NCBI GenBank assembly: GCA_046541515.1
Contig: JBKHDD010000002.1
Location: forward strand, 1 to 64,000
Reading direction: 5' to 3'
Length of the DNA stretch: 64,000 nucleotides
Source: CAYFVR01 sp046541515
GTDB taxonomy: Bacteria; Desulfobacterota; Desulfobacteria; Desulfobacterales; Desulfococcaceae
The translations under genes and the position numbers were made by a program. Below, piece by piece: positions 1 to 7,257 of the stretch. How positions within the stretch are numbered: position 1 is the stretch's first letter; each line of letters begins with the position of its first letter. Under the pieces are notes generated by a model. It did no database searches. It was given only the letters and a program-made list of their open reading frames with translations, and was not told the origin of the DNA.

Positions 1-1888
1 GGAAATGGAACTGGACCTCGATCTCGAAGCCGAGGGCGGCGGGGACGAGGCGGACGAAATCGATCTGGATATCGAAGCGGAAGAAGCCTCCGCCGGCGGC
101 GCGTCGGACGAGATGGAAATGGAACTGGACCTCGATCTCGAAGCCGAGGGCGGCGGGGACGAGGCGGACAAAATCGACCTGGAGCTGGAAGCCGAAGGCC
201 CGGGGCTTGGGGACGAGGCCGACGAATTCGATCTGGATTTGGACGTTGAAGAAGCGCCCGCCGCAGGCGAAGCCGCCGACGAGATGGAGGTGGACCTCGA
301 CTTGGAAGCCGAAGGCGGCGGAGACGAAGGGGAGGAGATCGACCTCGATCTGGACATGGACGAGGAGGCCGAAGCGCCGGCCGCCGTCGACTCCGAGGAG
401 TTGGACTTGGAACTCGATTTCGAGGAGGAAGGCGGCGAAGACGCCGACGAAATCGATCTCGACTTTGATTTGGAAGACGGAGCGGCCGCCCCCGCCGGGG
501 AAGCGGAAGAGGACGAGATTTCCCTGGATATCGATCTGGACGATGGCCGGGACGCGGAGGACGAGCTGGATCTGGCCCTGGATTCCGATCCGGAACCCAG
601 CCTCGTGACCAAGGCGAAAACCGCCGAGGCCTCGGACGATCTTTCCCTGGATTTGGACTTGGACGCTTCCGACGAAGTCTCCAACGAGTTTGATCTGGAC
701 CTGGCCCTGGCGGAGGATGAGGAAGAAGAGTCGGCGTCTGCGGAGAAGCCGGAGGCGGCGGGGCTTTCCGAGGAGTTCAGTCTGGAGTTCGACCTGGACG
801 ACGAAGGGTCCGAAATCCGTCCGGCCGCCTCCGACGAGCCCACCGAGGTGGGCGACATGGGGCTGAGTCTGGACGAGGACGAGCCCGCGCTTCAGCAAAA
901 TTCCGCGGATATGGAGCTGGACCTCGACTTGGATCTGGAAACCGAAGCCGCCGAAGACCGCTCCGACGCCCTGGATTTCGACGAAGGCCAGGCCGGCGAA
1001 TCCGGCAGCTTCGAGTTTGATCTGGATCTGGAGGAGGACGAGGACGCCCCCGCCGAAGCGGCGGCGTCCGAGGAGCTGGATTTCGATCTGGACGAGGAGG
1101 CGGCCGCGGGCGGCGCCGCCATCTCCGACGATCTCGATTTCGACATGGACGAGGCCGAAGTGGCCGACGCCGACGCCGACACCGTTCCGGCCACGGGACG
1201 GGAGCGCGAGCCGTCGGAGGATTTTACCGATCCCTTCGACATGGGCATCCCCACCGACGATCTGGGCGGCCCCTCCCTGGAGGAGGAAGACGAAGAAGAT
1301 GCCGAGATTGTCCGGAAAGTTTCCCGGAAGCCCGCCCGGAAAAAGGTCGGGGCGCCGTTGCTGGCGCTTTTGCTGCTGGCCCTTCTGGGGGGCGGCGGAT
1401 ATTACGCCCATACGGCGGGCATGATTCCCGATTCCATTCAGAAACAGGTGACCGCCTGGCTTCCGGAATGGATCGCGGGACCCCGGCCGTTGGGCGAAGT
1501 CGCGCCGCTGGAAGCGACCATTCGGAGCCGGTATGTCCGCAACCAGGATGCCGGGCTGTTTTTCGTCATCACCGGGCAGGTTCAAAACCAGTTTTCCAGC
1601 CGGCGAGATTACATTCAGGTCCGCGGCAAACTGCTCAACCAGGCCGGAAACGTGGCGATGCAAAATCGGGTGTTCGCCGGAAACACGGTTTCCGACGAGG
1701 ATCTCCGGACGCTGGGTCTGGACGCCATTGAGGGGCAGCTTTCCAATCGGTCCGGCGAAAACGACCTGAACGTCGGCGTGGAACCGGGCGTCAAGCTGCC
1801 GTTCATGATCGTGTTTTCCGAGCTTCCGGACGATCTGGCGGAGTTTACCGTGGAGGTGGCCGGTTCCCGGCCCCACGGCGAGGGATGA
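1..1888 (+). CDS. Acidic repeat protein with C-terminal DUF3426 domain (5' end outside window)
   Basis: The reading frame is open at the left edge, so the true start lies upstream. The visible 627 residues begin with about 440 residues made almost entirely of D, E, L, I, A and G in alternating acidic-hydrophobic modules such as DLDLEAEGGGDEADEIDLD. One 55-nt stretch (1-55) recurs identically at 115-169, a period of 38 residues. A basic patch (RKVSRKPARKK) is followed by one membrane helix near residues 450-468 and a DUF3426 domain to the end. Family members often carry an N-terminal MJ0042-type zinc ribbon, which would be outside this window. Expected topology is a cytoplasmic acidic tail, one membrane pass and an external DUF3426 domain. 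Function is unknown; the domain call is firm, the rest is inference. Confidence 0.8.
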   Translation, partial: EMELDLDLEAEGGGDEADEIDLDIEAEEASAGGASDEMEMELDLDLEAEGGGDEADKIDLELEAEGPGLGDEADEFDLDLDVEEAPAAGEAADEMEVDLDLEAEGGGDEGEEIDLDLDMDEEAEAPAAVDSEELDLELDFEEEGGEDADEIDLDFDLEDGAAAPAGEAEEDEISLDIDLDDGRDAEDELDLALDSDPEPSLVTKAKTAEASDDLSLDLDLDASDEVSNEFDLDLALAEDEEEESASAEKPEAAGLSEEFSLEFDLDDEGSEIRPAASDEPTEVGDMGLSLDEDEPALQQNSADMELDLDLDLETEAAEDRSDALDFDEGQAGESGSFEFDLDLEEDEDAPAEAAASEELDFDLDEEAAAGGAAISDDLDFDMDEAEVADADADTVPATGREREPSEDFTDPFDMGIPTDDLGGPSLEEEDEEDAEIVRKVSRKPARKKVGAPLLALLLLALLGGGGYYAHTAGMIPDSIQKQVTAWLPEWIAGPRPLGEVAPLEATIRSRYVRNQDAGLFFVITGQVQNQFSSRRDYIQVRGKLLNQAGNVAMQNRVFAGNTVSDEDLRTLGLDAIEGQLSNRSGENDLNVGVEPGVKLPFMIVFSELPDDLAEFTVEVAGSRPHGEG

Positions 1889-2019
1889 TGAAACGGCCCG
1901 AATTGGGCGGATGTCGGGGCGGATATGCCGTCGCCGAACCGGCGGGCGGCGGCTTCCCCTCCGGGGCCGCCGCGCCGTCGGTCTTCGTCCGGGAAGGGAA
2001 AATTTCTTGGATTTGCTTC

Positions 2020-2048
2020 TTGACTTCGCCCCGGCGGCCTGCTAAAGA
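2020..2048 (+). promoter_or_regulatory. Sigma-70-type promoter for tRNA-Met
   Basis: TTGACT at 2020-2025 and TAAAGA at 2043-2048 are separated by 17 bases. They lie about 32 bases before the mature tRNA 5' end, as expected for a tRNA promoter. Confidence 0.55.
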
Positions 2049-2080
2049 AGTCCGTCGTTGCCGAGCGGCGACATCTTTTT

Positions 2081-2157
2081 GGCGATGTAGCTCAGCTGGT
2101 CAGAGCATACGGCTCATATCCGTAGTGTCCGGGGTTCAAGTCCCTGCATCGCCACCA
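2081..2157 (+). tRNA. tRNA-Met (anticodon CAT), CCA encoded
   Basis: The 77-nt cloverleaf has acceptor GGCGATG/CATCGCC, a D-arm GCTC/GAGC, anticodon stem TACGG/CCGTA with loop CTCATAT (anticodon CAT), a T-loop TTCAAGT and an encoded CCA. The sequence resembles elongator tRNA-Met. A lysidine-modified tRNA-Ile(CAT) is the alternative and cannot be fully excluded by eye. Confidence 0.93.
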
Positions 2158-2170
2158 TCCGGTTTTTTCC

Positions 2171-2206
2171 AAGGCCCTCCGGCTATGCGTCGGAGGGCCT
2201 TTTTTC
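2171..2206 (+). terminator. Rho-independent terminator after tRNA-Met
   Basis: An 11-bp perfect stem (AAGGCCCTCCG / CGGAGGGCCTT) with a 9-nt loop runs straight into a T-rich tail, 14 bases after the tRNA. Confidence 0.9.
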
Positions 2207-2216
2207 CTTTTGCGGG

Positions 2217-2243
2217 TTGAAAATTTCCCGCCCCTGTTATAAT
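2217..2243 (+). promoter_or_regulatory. Extended -10 promoter for the DUF1992 operon
   Basis: TGTTATAAT (TATAAT at 2238-2243 with an upstream TG) is a near-ideal extended -10. TTGAAA at 2217-2222 lies 15 bases upstream, shorter than ideal. Transcription would begin around 2250, so the ATG at 2242 could not be used from this promoter and the leader before 2257 would be only a few bases. Confidence 0.55.
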
Positions 2244-2256
2244 GAGAGATGCCATT

Positions 2257-2649
2257 ATGATTCCAGGATTTGAAAAAATCGTGGAGGACCGCATTCAAGT
2301 GGCCCGGAAAAAAGGGGCATTTGAAAATCTCTCCGGTTCCGGAGAGCCCTTGAAGCTGGAAGAAGACGGCCACATCCCCGAAGATCTGCGCCTGGCCCAC
2401 AAAATTCTCAAGAACGCCGACTGTCTTCCGCCCGAGCTGGAAATCAAGAAGGAAATCCGTCAGACCGAGGACCTGCTGGCCGGCATGACGGACGCCCGGG
2501 AGAAATATCGGGTGGTGAAGAAGCTCAACTACTTGATCATGAAGCTCAATGCGACCCGGAACTCCGCGATTATGTTCGAGGTTCCCCAGCGGTATCAGGC
2601 GCGCCTGACCGAACGCATGAACTCAGCGAAGAAGGAAAATCGCGAATGA
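2257..2649 (+). CDS. DUF1992 (DnaJ-homologue C28-like) protein
   Basis: This 130-residue protein matches the DUF1992 pattern: an N-terminal MIPGFEKIVEDRIQVARKKG, then FENLSGSGEPLKLEED, a helical middle and a C-terminal FEVPQRYQARLTERM. The family shares a conserved region with eukaryotic DNAJC28 but has no J domain here; its role is unknown. An ATG at 2242 would add five residues. I prefer 2257 because family members begin just before the F-x-K-I helix and because the -10 box overlaps 2242. It is the first gene of a run coupled by 4-base overlaps: its stop overlaps the next ATG at 2646. Confidence 0.8.
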   Translation: MIPGFEKIVEDRIQVARKKGAFENLSGSGEPLKLEEDGHIPEDLRLAHKILKNADCLPPELEIKKEIRQTEDLLAGMTDAREKYRVVKKLNYLIMKLNATRNSAIMFEVPQRYQARLTERMNSAKKENRE

Positions 2650-3161
2650 AACGGAAAGCCAAGAACGCGGAAAGCGTCGGTCTGTTCAAAGGCATTCTCA
2701 TGGCCCATTCGATTCTGCTGCTCCATTTGGGGCTTTTGGCGGCCCTGGGTTGTCTGGTTCTCTTTTTTCGAGGGATCGTCCAATACATGCTCTGGATTTT
2801 TCTGGGCGGTTCCGCCATGATTGTCTATTCGGCCTATCGCATTCGCAAGCGGATGAAGGAGGAGCGAAAAAATCTCCAGGACCTGCTGGCCCTGCCGGAA
2901 ATGCGCAACCGCACCGTGGAGGTCAGTCTGTTGGACGGCCTTGCCTCGGTTCGCTTCGGCCGCGAGCAGGGAGAGATGTTGACGCTTCCGCCCGACGCCT
3001 ATGGGCCCGTCCCCCAGATCGAGGCCCCGCCGGAACGGCGGCCCGGCAGCCGCATCCGCGAACTGACGGAGTTGGCCCGGCTGTTGGAGAGCCAGTTGAT
3101 CACCCTGGACGAGTACAACCGCACCAAGGCCCAGCTTCTGAGCGGCGCCGCCGGGTCATGA
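2646..3161 (+). CDS. Two-helix membrane protein with SHOCT-like C-terminus
   Basis: This 171-residue protein has two hydrophobic segments near residues 20-44 and 48-66, a basic juxtamembrane RIRKRMKEERK, and a cytoplasmic tail. The tail ends in a SHOCT-like helix pair (ELARLLESQLITLDEYNRTKAQLL) of the kind that ends many short bacterial proteins and is thought to mediate oligomerisation. It starts in the stop codon of the DUF1992 gene (ATGA) and ends in the start codon of ddl (ATGA), so the three are probably co-translated. No enzymatic motif is visible and the function is unknown. Confidence 0.75.
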   Translation: MKRKAKNAESVGLFKGILMAHSILLLHLGLLAALGCLVLFFRGIVQYMLWIFLGGSAMIVYSAYRIRKRMKEERKNLQDLLALPEMRNRTVEVSLLDGLASVRFGREQGEMLTLPPDAYGPVPQIEAPPERRPGSRIRELTELARLLESQLITLDEYNRTKAQLLSGAAGS

Positions 3162-4135
3162 GCCGCCGGCCGACCATCGCGTTGTTGTCGGGCGGCATTT
3201 CCTCCGAACGGGAGGTGTCGCTTTCCGGCGGCGATCAGGTGGCGGCCGCGCTGAACCCCGAGAAGTACGCGATTCGCCGCTACGACCCCCGGGACGACCT
3301 GCCGCGTCTGGTGGCGGACGCCCCCGACATCGACGTCGCGTTGATCATCCTGCACGGTCCCTTTGGCGAGGACGGGACCGTGCAGGGGTTGCTCGACCTG
3401 CTGAACATCCCCTACCAAGGGGCGGGCGTGCTCGGCAGCGCCCTGGCCATGAACAAGCTGGCGTCCAAACGGCTGTATGGGGATGCCGGCCTTCCCGTTC
3501 CGCCCTACCGCGCCGTCCTTTCCGGCGCGCCGTTGGACTTTGCCGACCTCGGGGACGAAATCGGCCTGCCGCTGGTGGTCAAACCCGGAAGCGGCGGTTC
3601 CAGCATCGGAATGTCCATCGTTCGCCGCGCCGACGACCTGGAAGAGGCCCTTCGGACGGCCTTCCGGGAAGACGAGCTTGTCCTGCTGGAACGCTTTGTT
3701 TCCGGCACCGAGCTGACCGCCGGGGTCATCGGCAACGACGAACTGGAATCCCTTCCCCTCATCGAAATCGTTCCCAAAGCCCAACACGATTTTTTTAATT
3801 ACGCCGCCAAGTATTCCGCCGGAGAGGCCGAGGAAATCTGTCCGGCCCGGGTGCCGGAAGACGTGGCCGTTCGGGTCCAGGCCATGGCCCGGACCGCCCA
3901 CGAGGCACTGTTCTGTCGCGGATACAGCCGCAGTGATTTCATCCTTTCCGAAGCCGACGGCGAATTGTATCTCTTGGAAACCAACACGATCCCCGGGATG
4001 ACGCCCACCAGTCTTTTTCCCCAGGCGGCCCGGGCGGCGGGCATGGAATTTCCCGATCTGCTGGACCGACTGATTCGGCTGGCGATGACGGATCACGCCG
4101 AACGGTCCAGACGACGGCCGACGGGTCGGGGCTGA
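3158..4135 (+). CDS. ddl: D-alanine--D-alanine ligase
   Basis: ATP-grasp ligase of 325 residues, the usual Ddl length, joining two D-alanines for peptidoglycan precursors in the cytosol. Visible family features are the N-terminal LLSGGISSEREVSLSGG, the HGPFGEDGTVQGLLDLLNIP segment, the ATP-grasp VVKPGSGGSSIGMSIV and the C-terminal LLETNTIPGMTPTSLFP. The reading frame runs far upstream, but ATG 3158 overlaps the preceding stop and gives the standard N-terminus. It sits with unrelated membrane/DUF1992 genes rather than in a mur cluster. Confidence 0.95.
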   Translation: MSRRPTIALLSGGISSEREVSLSGGDQVAAALNPEKYAIRRYDPRDDLPRLVADAPDIDVALIILHGPFGEDGTVQGLLDLLNIPYQGAGVLGSALAMNKLASKRLYGDAGLPVPPYRAVLSGAPLDFADLGDEIGLPLVVKPGSGGSSIGMSIVRRADDLEEALRTAFREDELVLLERFVSGTELTAGVIGNDELESLPLIEIVPKAQHDFFNYAAKYSAGEAEEICPARVPEDVAVRVQAMARTAHEALFCRGYSRSDFILSEADGELYLLETNTIPGMTPTSLFPQAARAAGMEFPDLLDRLIRLAMTDHAERSRRRPTGRG

Positions 4136-4277
4136 GGGCGGAATCTCGACGGAGCCGCAAGGGATTGCGTTGCCCGCCAAACCATTCTTTGTTTCCTCCC
4201 TTGCCTCCACCCGCCCGGCTCAAGCTCATTCCGCCTTCCTTTCAAACTGACATTGCCGATCAAGGAGACCATTCACA

Positions 4278-6053
4278 ATGAAAGTTCTGGTAGTCGGCGG
4301 CGGCGGCCGCGAGCACACGCTGGTCTGGAAAATCCGTCAAAGCCCGCGCGTCGCCGCGGTGTTCTGCGCCCCCGGCAACGGCGGAATGGCCGAACTGGCC
4401 ACCTGCGTGGACATTGACGCGGAAAACATTCCGGAACTGACCAAATTCGCCTTGGCCGAGGGCATCGACTTGACGGTGGTCGGGCCGGAAGGGCCGCTCT
4501 CCGCCGGCATCGTGGACGCCTTCGAGGCCGAAGGGCTGCGGGTTTTCGGGCCGAACCGGGCCGCCGCCGAGATCGAGGGAAGCAAATCTTTCGCCAAGTC
4601 GCTGATGCTGAAATACGGCATTCCCACCGCCGCCGGGGAAACCTTTACGGACCCGGAACGGGCCGCCGATTACGTCCGCCGGCTGGGGGCGCCCCTGGTG
4701 GTGAAGGCCGACGGGCTGGCGGCGGGCAAGGGCGTGATCGTCTGCCGGACGGAAGCGGAGGCGTTGGACGCCATCGATTCCATGCTGATGAAGGACGCCT
4801 TTGGCGAGGCGGGCCGGACCGTGGTGGTGGAAGAATGCCTGACCGGCGAGGAGGCCTCCTTCATCGCCTTCACCGACGGCAAGACGGTGCTGCCGTTTCC
4901 TTCCTCCCAGGACCACAAGGCGGTGTACGACAACGACGAAGGCCCCAACACCGGGGGCATGGGGGCCTATTCGCCGGCGCCGGTGGTGGACGGCTTTTTC
5001 CACCGGAAAATCATGAAGGAAATCATGGAACCCGCCGTCCGGGCCATGGCCGCCGAGGGGCGTCCCTACAAGGGCGTGTTGTACGCGGGCCTCATGATCG
5101 ACCGGGACCGGGTGAAGGTGCTGGAGTTTAACGCCCGCATGGGCGATCCCGAAGCCCAGCCCCTGTTGATGCGGATTCAGAGCGACTTGGTGCCGTTGCT
5201 GGAGGCGGTGATTGACGGCGACCTGGACCGGCAGCGGCCGAAAATCGATCCGCGCCCCGCCGTCTGCGTGGTGATGGCGGCCGGCGGATATCCCGGCGAT
5301 TACGAAAAGGGCCATCCCATTCAGGGGCTGGATGCCGCCGACGGCCGGGACGACCGGATGATTTTTCACGCCGGCACCCGGGCCGACGCCGAGAAGGGCT
5401 TGGTGGCCAGTGGCGGTCGGGTCCTGGGCGTCACCGCCTTGGGCGACACCATCGGGAACGCCATCGACGCAGCCTACGAGACGGTGGAAAAAATTTCCTG
5501 GAAAGACGTTCATTTCCGCAAGGACATCGGCCAAAAGGCCCTTCGGCGGATGGAGCGGCAGCCCCGAGTCCTCATTCTCCTGAGCGGCGACTCCGATCTT
5601 TCGGTCATGGAGGGCGCGGCGGGGATTCTGAAAAAATTTGACGTGTCCTACGAAATGACGGTGGCCTCCGCCCACCAAAGCCCCGCGCGGGCGGCCGATT
5701 TGGCCGCCAACGCCCGAGGCCGGGGCATCCGAATCGTCATTGCCGGCGCGGGCAAGGCGGCCCATCTGGCGGGCGCGATTGCGGCCCACACAACGTTGCC
5801 CGTCATCGGCGTGCCCATTTCCTCCTCGGCCCTCCAAGGCCTGGACGCGCTGCTCTCCACCGTGCAGATGCCGGCGGAAACGCCGGTGGCCACGATGGGC
5901 CTCGGGAGGGCCGGCGCCGTGAACGCCGGATTGCTGGCCGTGCAGATGCTGTCCCTGTCGGATCCGGACTTGGAACGGGAATTGGAAGCCCACAAGGCGG
6001 AGATGGTCGATGGGATAAACCGGAAGGCGGCCCAACTTGAGCAGTTGGTCTGA
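4278..6053 (+). CDS. purD: Phosphoribosylamine-glycine ligase fused to PurE-type mutase
   Basis: Two purine enzymes are fused in 591 residues. Residues 1-420 are a complete PurD (GAR synthetase): N-terminal VLVVGGGGREHTLVWKI, ATP-grasp VVKADGLAAGKGVIV, and EFNARMGDPEAQPLL. From about residue 428 the chain continues as PurE (N5-CAIR mutase): VASAHQSP, IVIAGAGKAAHLAGAIAAHT, VIGVPISSSALQGLDALLSTVQMP. PurE residues differ from the class I consensus: SAHRTP is SAHQSP, GSxSD is SGDSD, and AGAGGAAH is AGAGKAAH. Whether the mutase half is active or regulatory is open. AAGGAG precedes the ATG. The last bases overlap the Sua5-type gene. Confidence 0.93.
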   Translation: MKVLVVGGGGREHTLVWKIRQSPRVAAVFCAPGNGGMAELATCVDIDAENIPELTKFALAEGIDLTVVGPEGPLSAGIVDAFEAEGLRVFGPNRAAAEIEGSKSFAKSLMLKYGIPTAAGETFTDPERAADYVRRLGAPLVVKADGLAAGKGVIVCRTEAEALDAIDSMLMKDAFGEAGRTVVVEECLTGEEASFIAFTDGKTVLPFPSSQDHKAVYDNDEGPNTGGMGAYSPAPVVDGFFHRKIMKEIMEPAVRAMAAEGRPYKGVLYAGLMIDRDRVKVLEFNARMGDPEAQPLLMRIQSDLVPLLEAVIDGDLDRQRPKIDPRPAVCVVMAAGGYPGDYEKGHPIQGLDAADGRDDRMIFHAGTRADAEKGLVASGGRVLGVTALGDTIGNAIDAAYETVEKISWKDVHFRKDIGQKALRRMERQPRVLILLSGDSDLSVMEGAAGILKKFDVSYEMTVASAHQSPARAADLAANARGRGIRIVIAGAGKAAHLAGAIAAHTTLPVIGVPISSSALQGLDALLSTVQMPAETPVATMGLGRAGAVNAGLLAVQMLSLSDPDLERELEAHKAEMVDGINRKAAQLEQLV

Positions 6054-6702
6054 TCGCATTTGGCCGGTGGACCCGGTTTTGCCGGACACCGCCGTTGTGG
6101 AAAAAGCGGCGGCGCGGATTCTCCAGGGCGGGCTGGGGGCGGTTCCGACTCGGGGTCTGTACGGTCTGGCGGCCGACGCCTTTCGGGAATCGGCGGTGGC
6201 GCGGCTCTTCGCGCTGAAGGGGCGTCCGGCGGACAAGCCGGTGCTGGTGCTGATTTCCGATCCTTCGGAGCTGGACCGGCTGGTTGTGGCGGTTCCGGAG
6301 ACGGGCCGCTTGCTGATGGACCGGTTCTGGCCGGGACGACTGACCCTGGTTCTTCCGGCAAGGCCGGAGGTGCCGACGGCGTTGACCGCCGGAACGGGAA
6401 AGATCGGCGTCCGGCTGTGCGGGCATCCGGTGGCGCGAATGCTGGCCGCCGCCGCGGGCGGTCCCGTCACCGGGACCAGCGCCAACCGCTCCGGCGGACC
6501 CGGCTGCCATCGAATCGACGACCTGGATCCGGAAGTGGCCCGAGGGGTGGATTTCATTCTGGACGCCGGCCCCTTGGCCGGCGGACCGGGCTCCACGGTG
6601 GTGGACGTCTGCGGCGACCGGCCCGAAGTGTTGCGGGAAGGGGCGGCGAGCCGGGGGGAATTGGCCGAGGCTCTGGTCGAGATTTTGGGCGAAACGGGCT
6701 GA
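6037..6702 (+). CDS. Threonylcarbamoyl-AMP synthase (Sua5/YrdC family)
   Basis: This 221-residue protein has the YrdC fold signature: TRGLYGLAADAF, the LKGRPADKPVLVLI substrate loop, FWPGRLTLVLPA, IGVRLCGHPVA, VTGTSANRSGG and a final GSTVVDVCG. The family makes threonylcarbamoyl-AMP for the t6A37 modification of ANN-decoding tRNAs. The start is TTG 6037, which overlaps the end of the PurD-PurE gene by 17 bases with GGAAGG just upstream. No later start keeps the first strand-helix. It has no C-terminal Sua5 domain, so it is of the short YrdC type. Confidence 0.87.
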   Translation: MSSWSDRIWPVDPVLPDTAVVEKAAARILQGGLGAVPTRGLYGLAADAFRESAVARLFALKGRPADKPVLVLISDPSELDRLVVAVPETGRLLMDRFWPGRLTLVLPARPEVPTALTAGTGKIGVRLCGHPVARMLAAAAGGPVTGTSANRSGGPGCHRIDDLDPEVARGVDFILDAGPLAGGPGSTVVDVCGDRPEVLREGAASRGELAEALVEILGETG

Positions 6703-6717
6703 AACGCGTTAAAATTC

Positions 6718-6747
6718 TTGACAAACCGGACCCGCTTCGAATAGATA
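6718..6747 (+). promoter_or_regulatory. Promoter for tRNA-Leu
   Basis: A perfect -35 TTGACA (6718-6723) and TAGATA (6742-6747) are separated by 18 bases and lie 10 bases before the tRNA. Confidence 0.55.
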
Positions 6748-6757
6748 TGTGGGCCGA

Positions 6758-6844
6758 GCCGGGGTGGTGAAACTGGTAGACGCAGAGGACTCAAAATCCT
6801 CCGGGCGCAAGCCCATGCGGGTTCGATTCCCGCCCCCGGCACCA
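6758..6844 (+). tRNA. tRNA-Leu (anticodon CAA), CCA encoded
   Basis: This 87-nt class II tRNA has acceptor GCCGGGG/CCCCGGC, anticodon stem GAGGA/TCCTC with loop CTCAAAA (anticodon CAA), a long variable arm (CGGGCGCAAGCCC), a T-loop TTCGATT and an encoded CCA. Confidence 0.95.
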
Positions 6845-6853
6845 AATGAAGTC

Positions 6854-6887
6854 AAGGGTTGGCCTTTTTGGGCTGGCCCTTTTTTTG
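6854..6887 (+). terminator. Probable terminator after tRNA-Leu
   Basis: AAGGGTTGGCC (6854-6864) can pair with GGCTGGCCCTT (6871-6881) using three G-U pairs, followed by a T run. It lies 10 bases after the tRNA. Confidence 0.6.
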
Positions 6888-7257
6888 TTGGGGAATTGCG
6901 CAGGCCAGTCGGAGTGGTTCGGCACGATCCATGGCCCTGCCCGAAAAAAGGACGATCGCGACAATGCGACTTTTTTCCCGAGGGGGACGTTTTGTCCTGG
7001 GCGCATCCCGTTGGAAGGAAAATAGAACAACTTGTTTCTCGCGGGGGGCGGTCTTTCCATGGCAGCGACACGTTGTGCCTGCCACAACGCCTTTGGGATT
7101 CCGGGAAAAGGAAAAAATGAGACGGAAGAAATTCATCGCTCCCAAGGCGGGTTTCCTCATTATCGGATTGCGCCCTTCCAAAATTGTCCGGTCGCCATAT
7201 TCTCTTCCCGCCTGAATCCCTTTTCTTCAATCCCCAAAATAACCCGCCAAAACAAAA
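6888..7257. other. Intergenic, no gene seen
   Basis: Short frames exist on both strands, but none has a ribosome-binding site, a plausible composition or a recognisable family. The segment lies between the tRNA-Leu terminator and the convergent regulator gene. Confidence 0.5.

Noticed and set aside
4260..6845. 861-codon minus-strand frame opposite the PurD-PurE fusion
   Set aside because: Rich in H, G, R and P as expected of an antisense shadow; the plus-strand gene is unambiguous.
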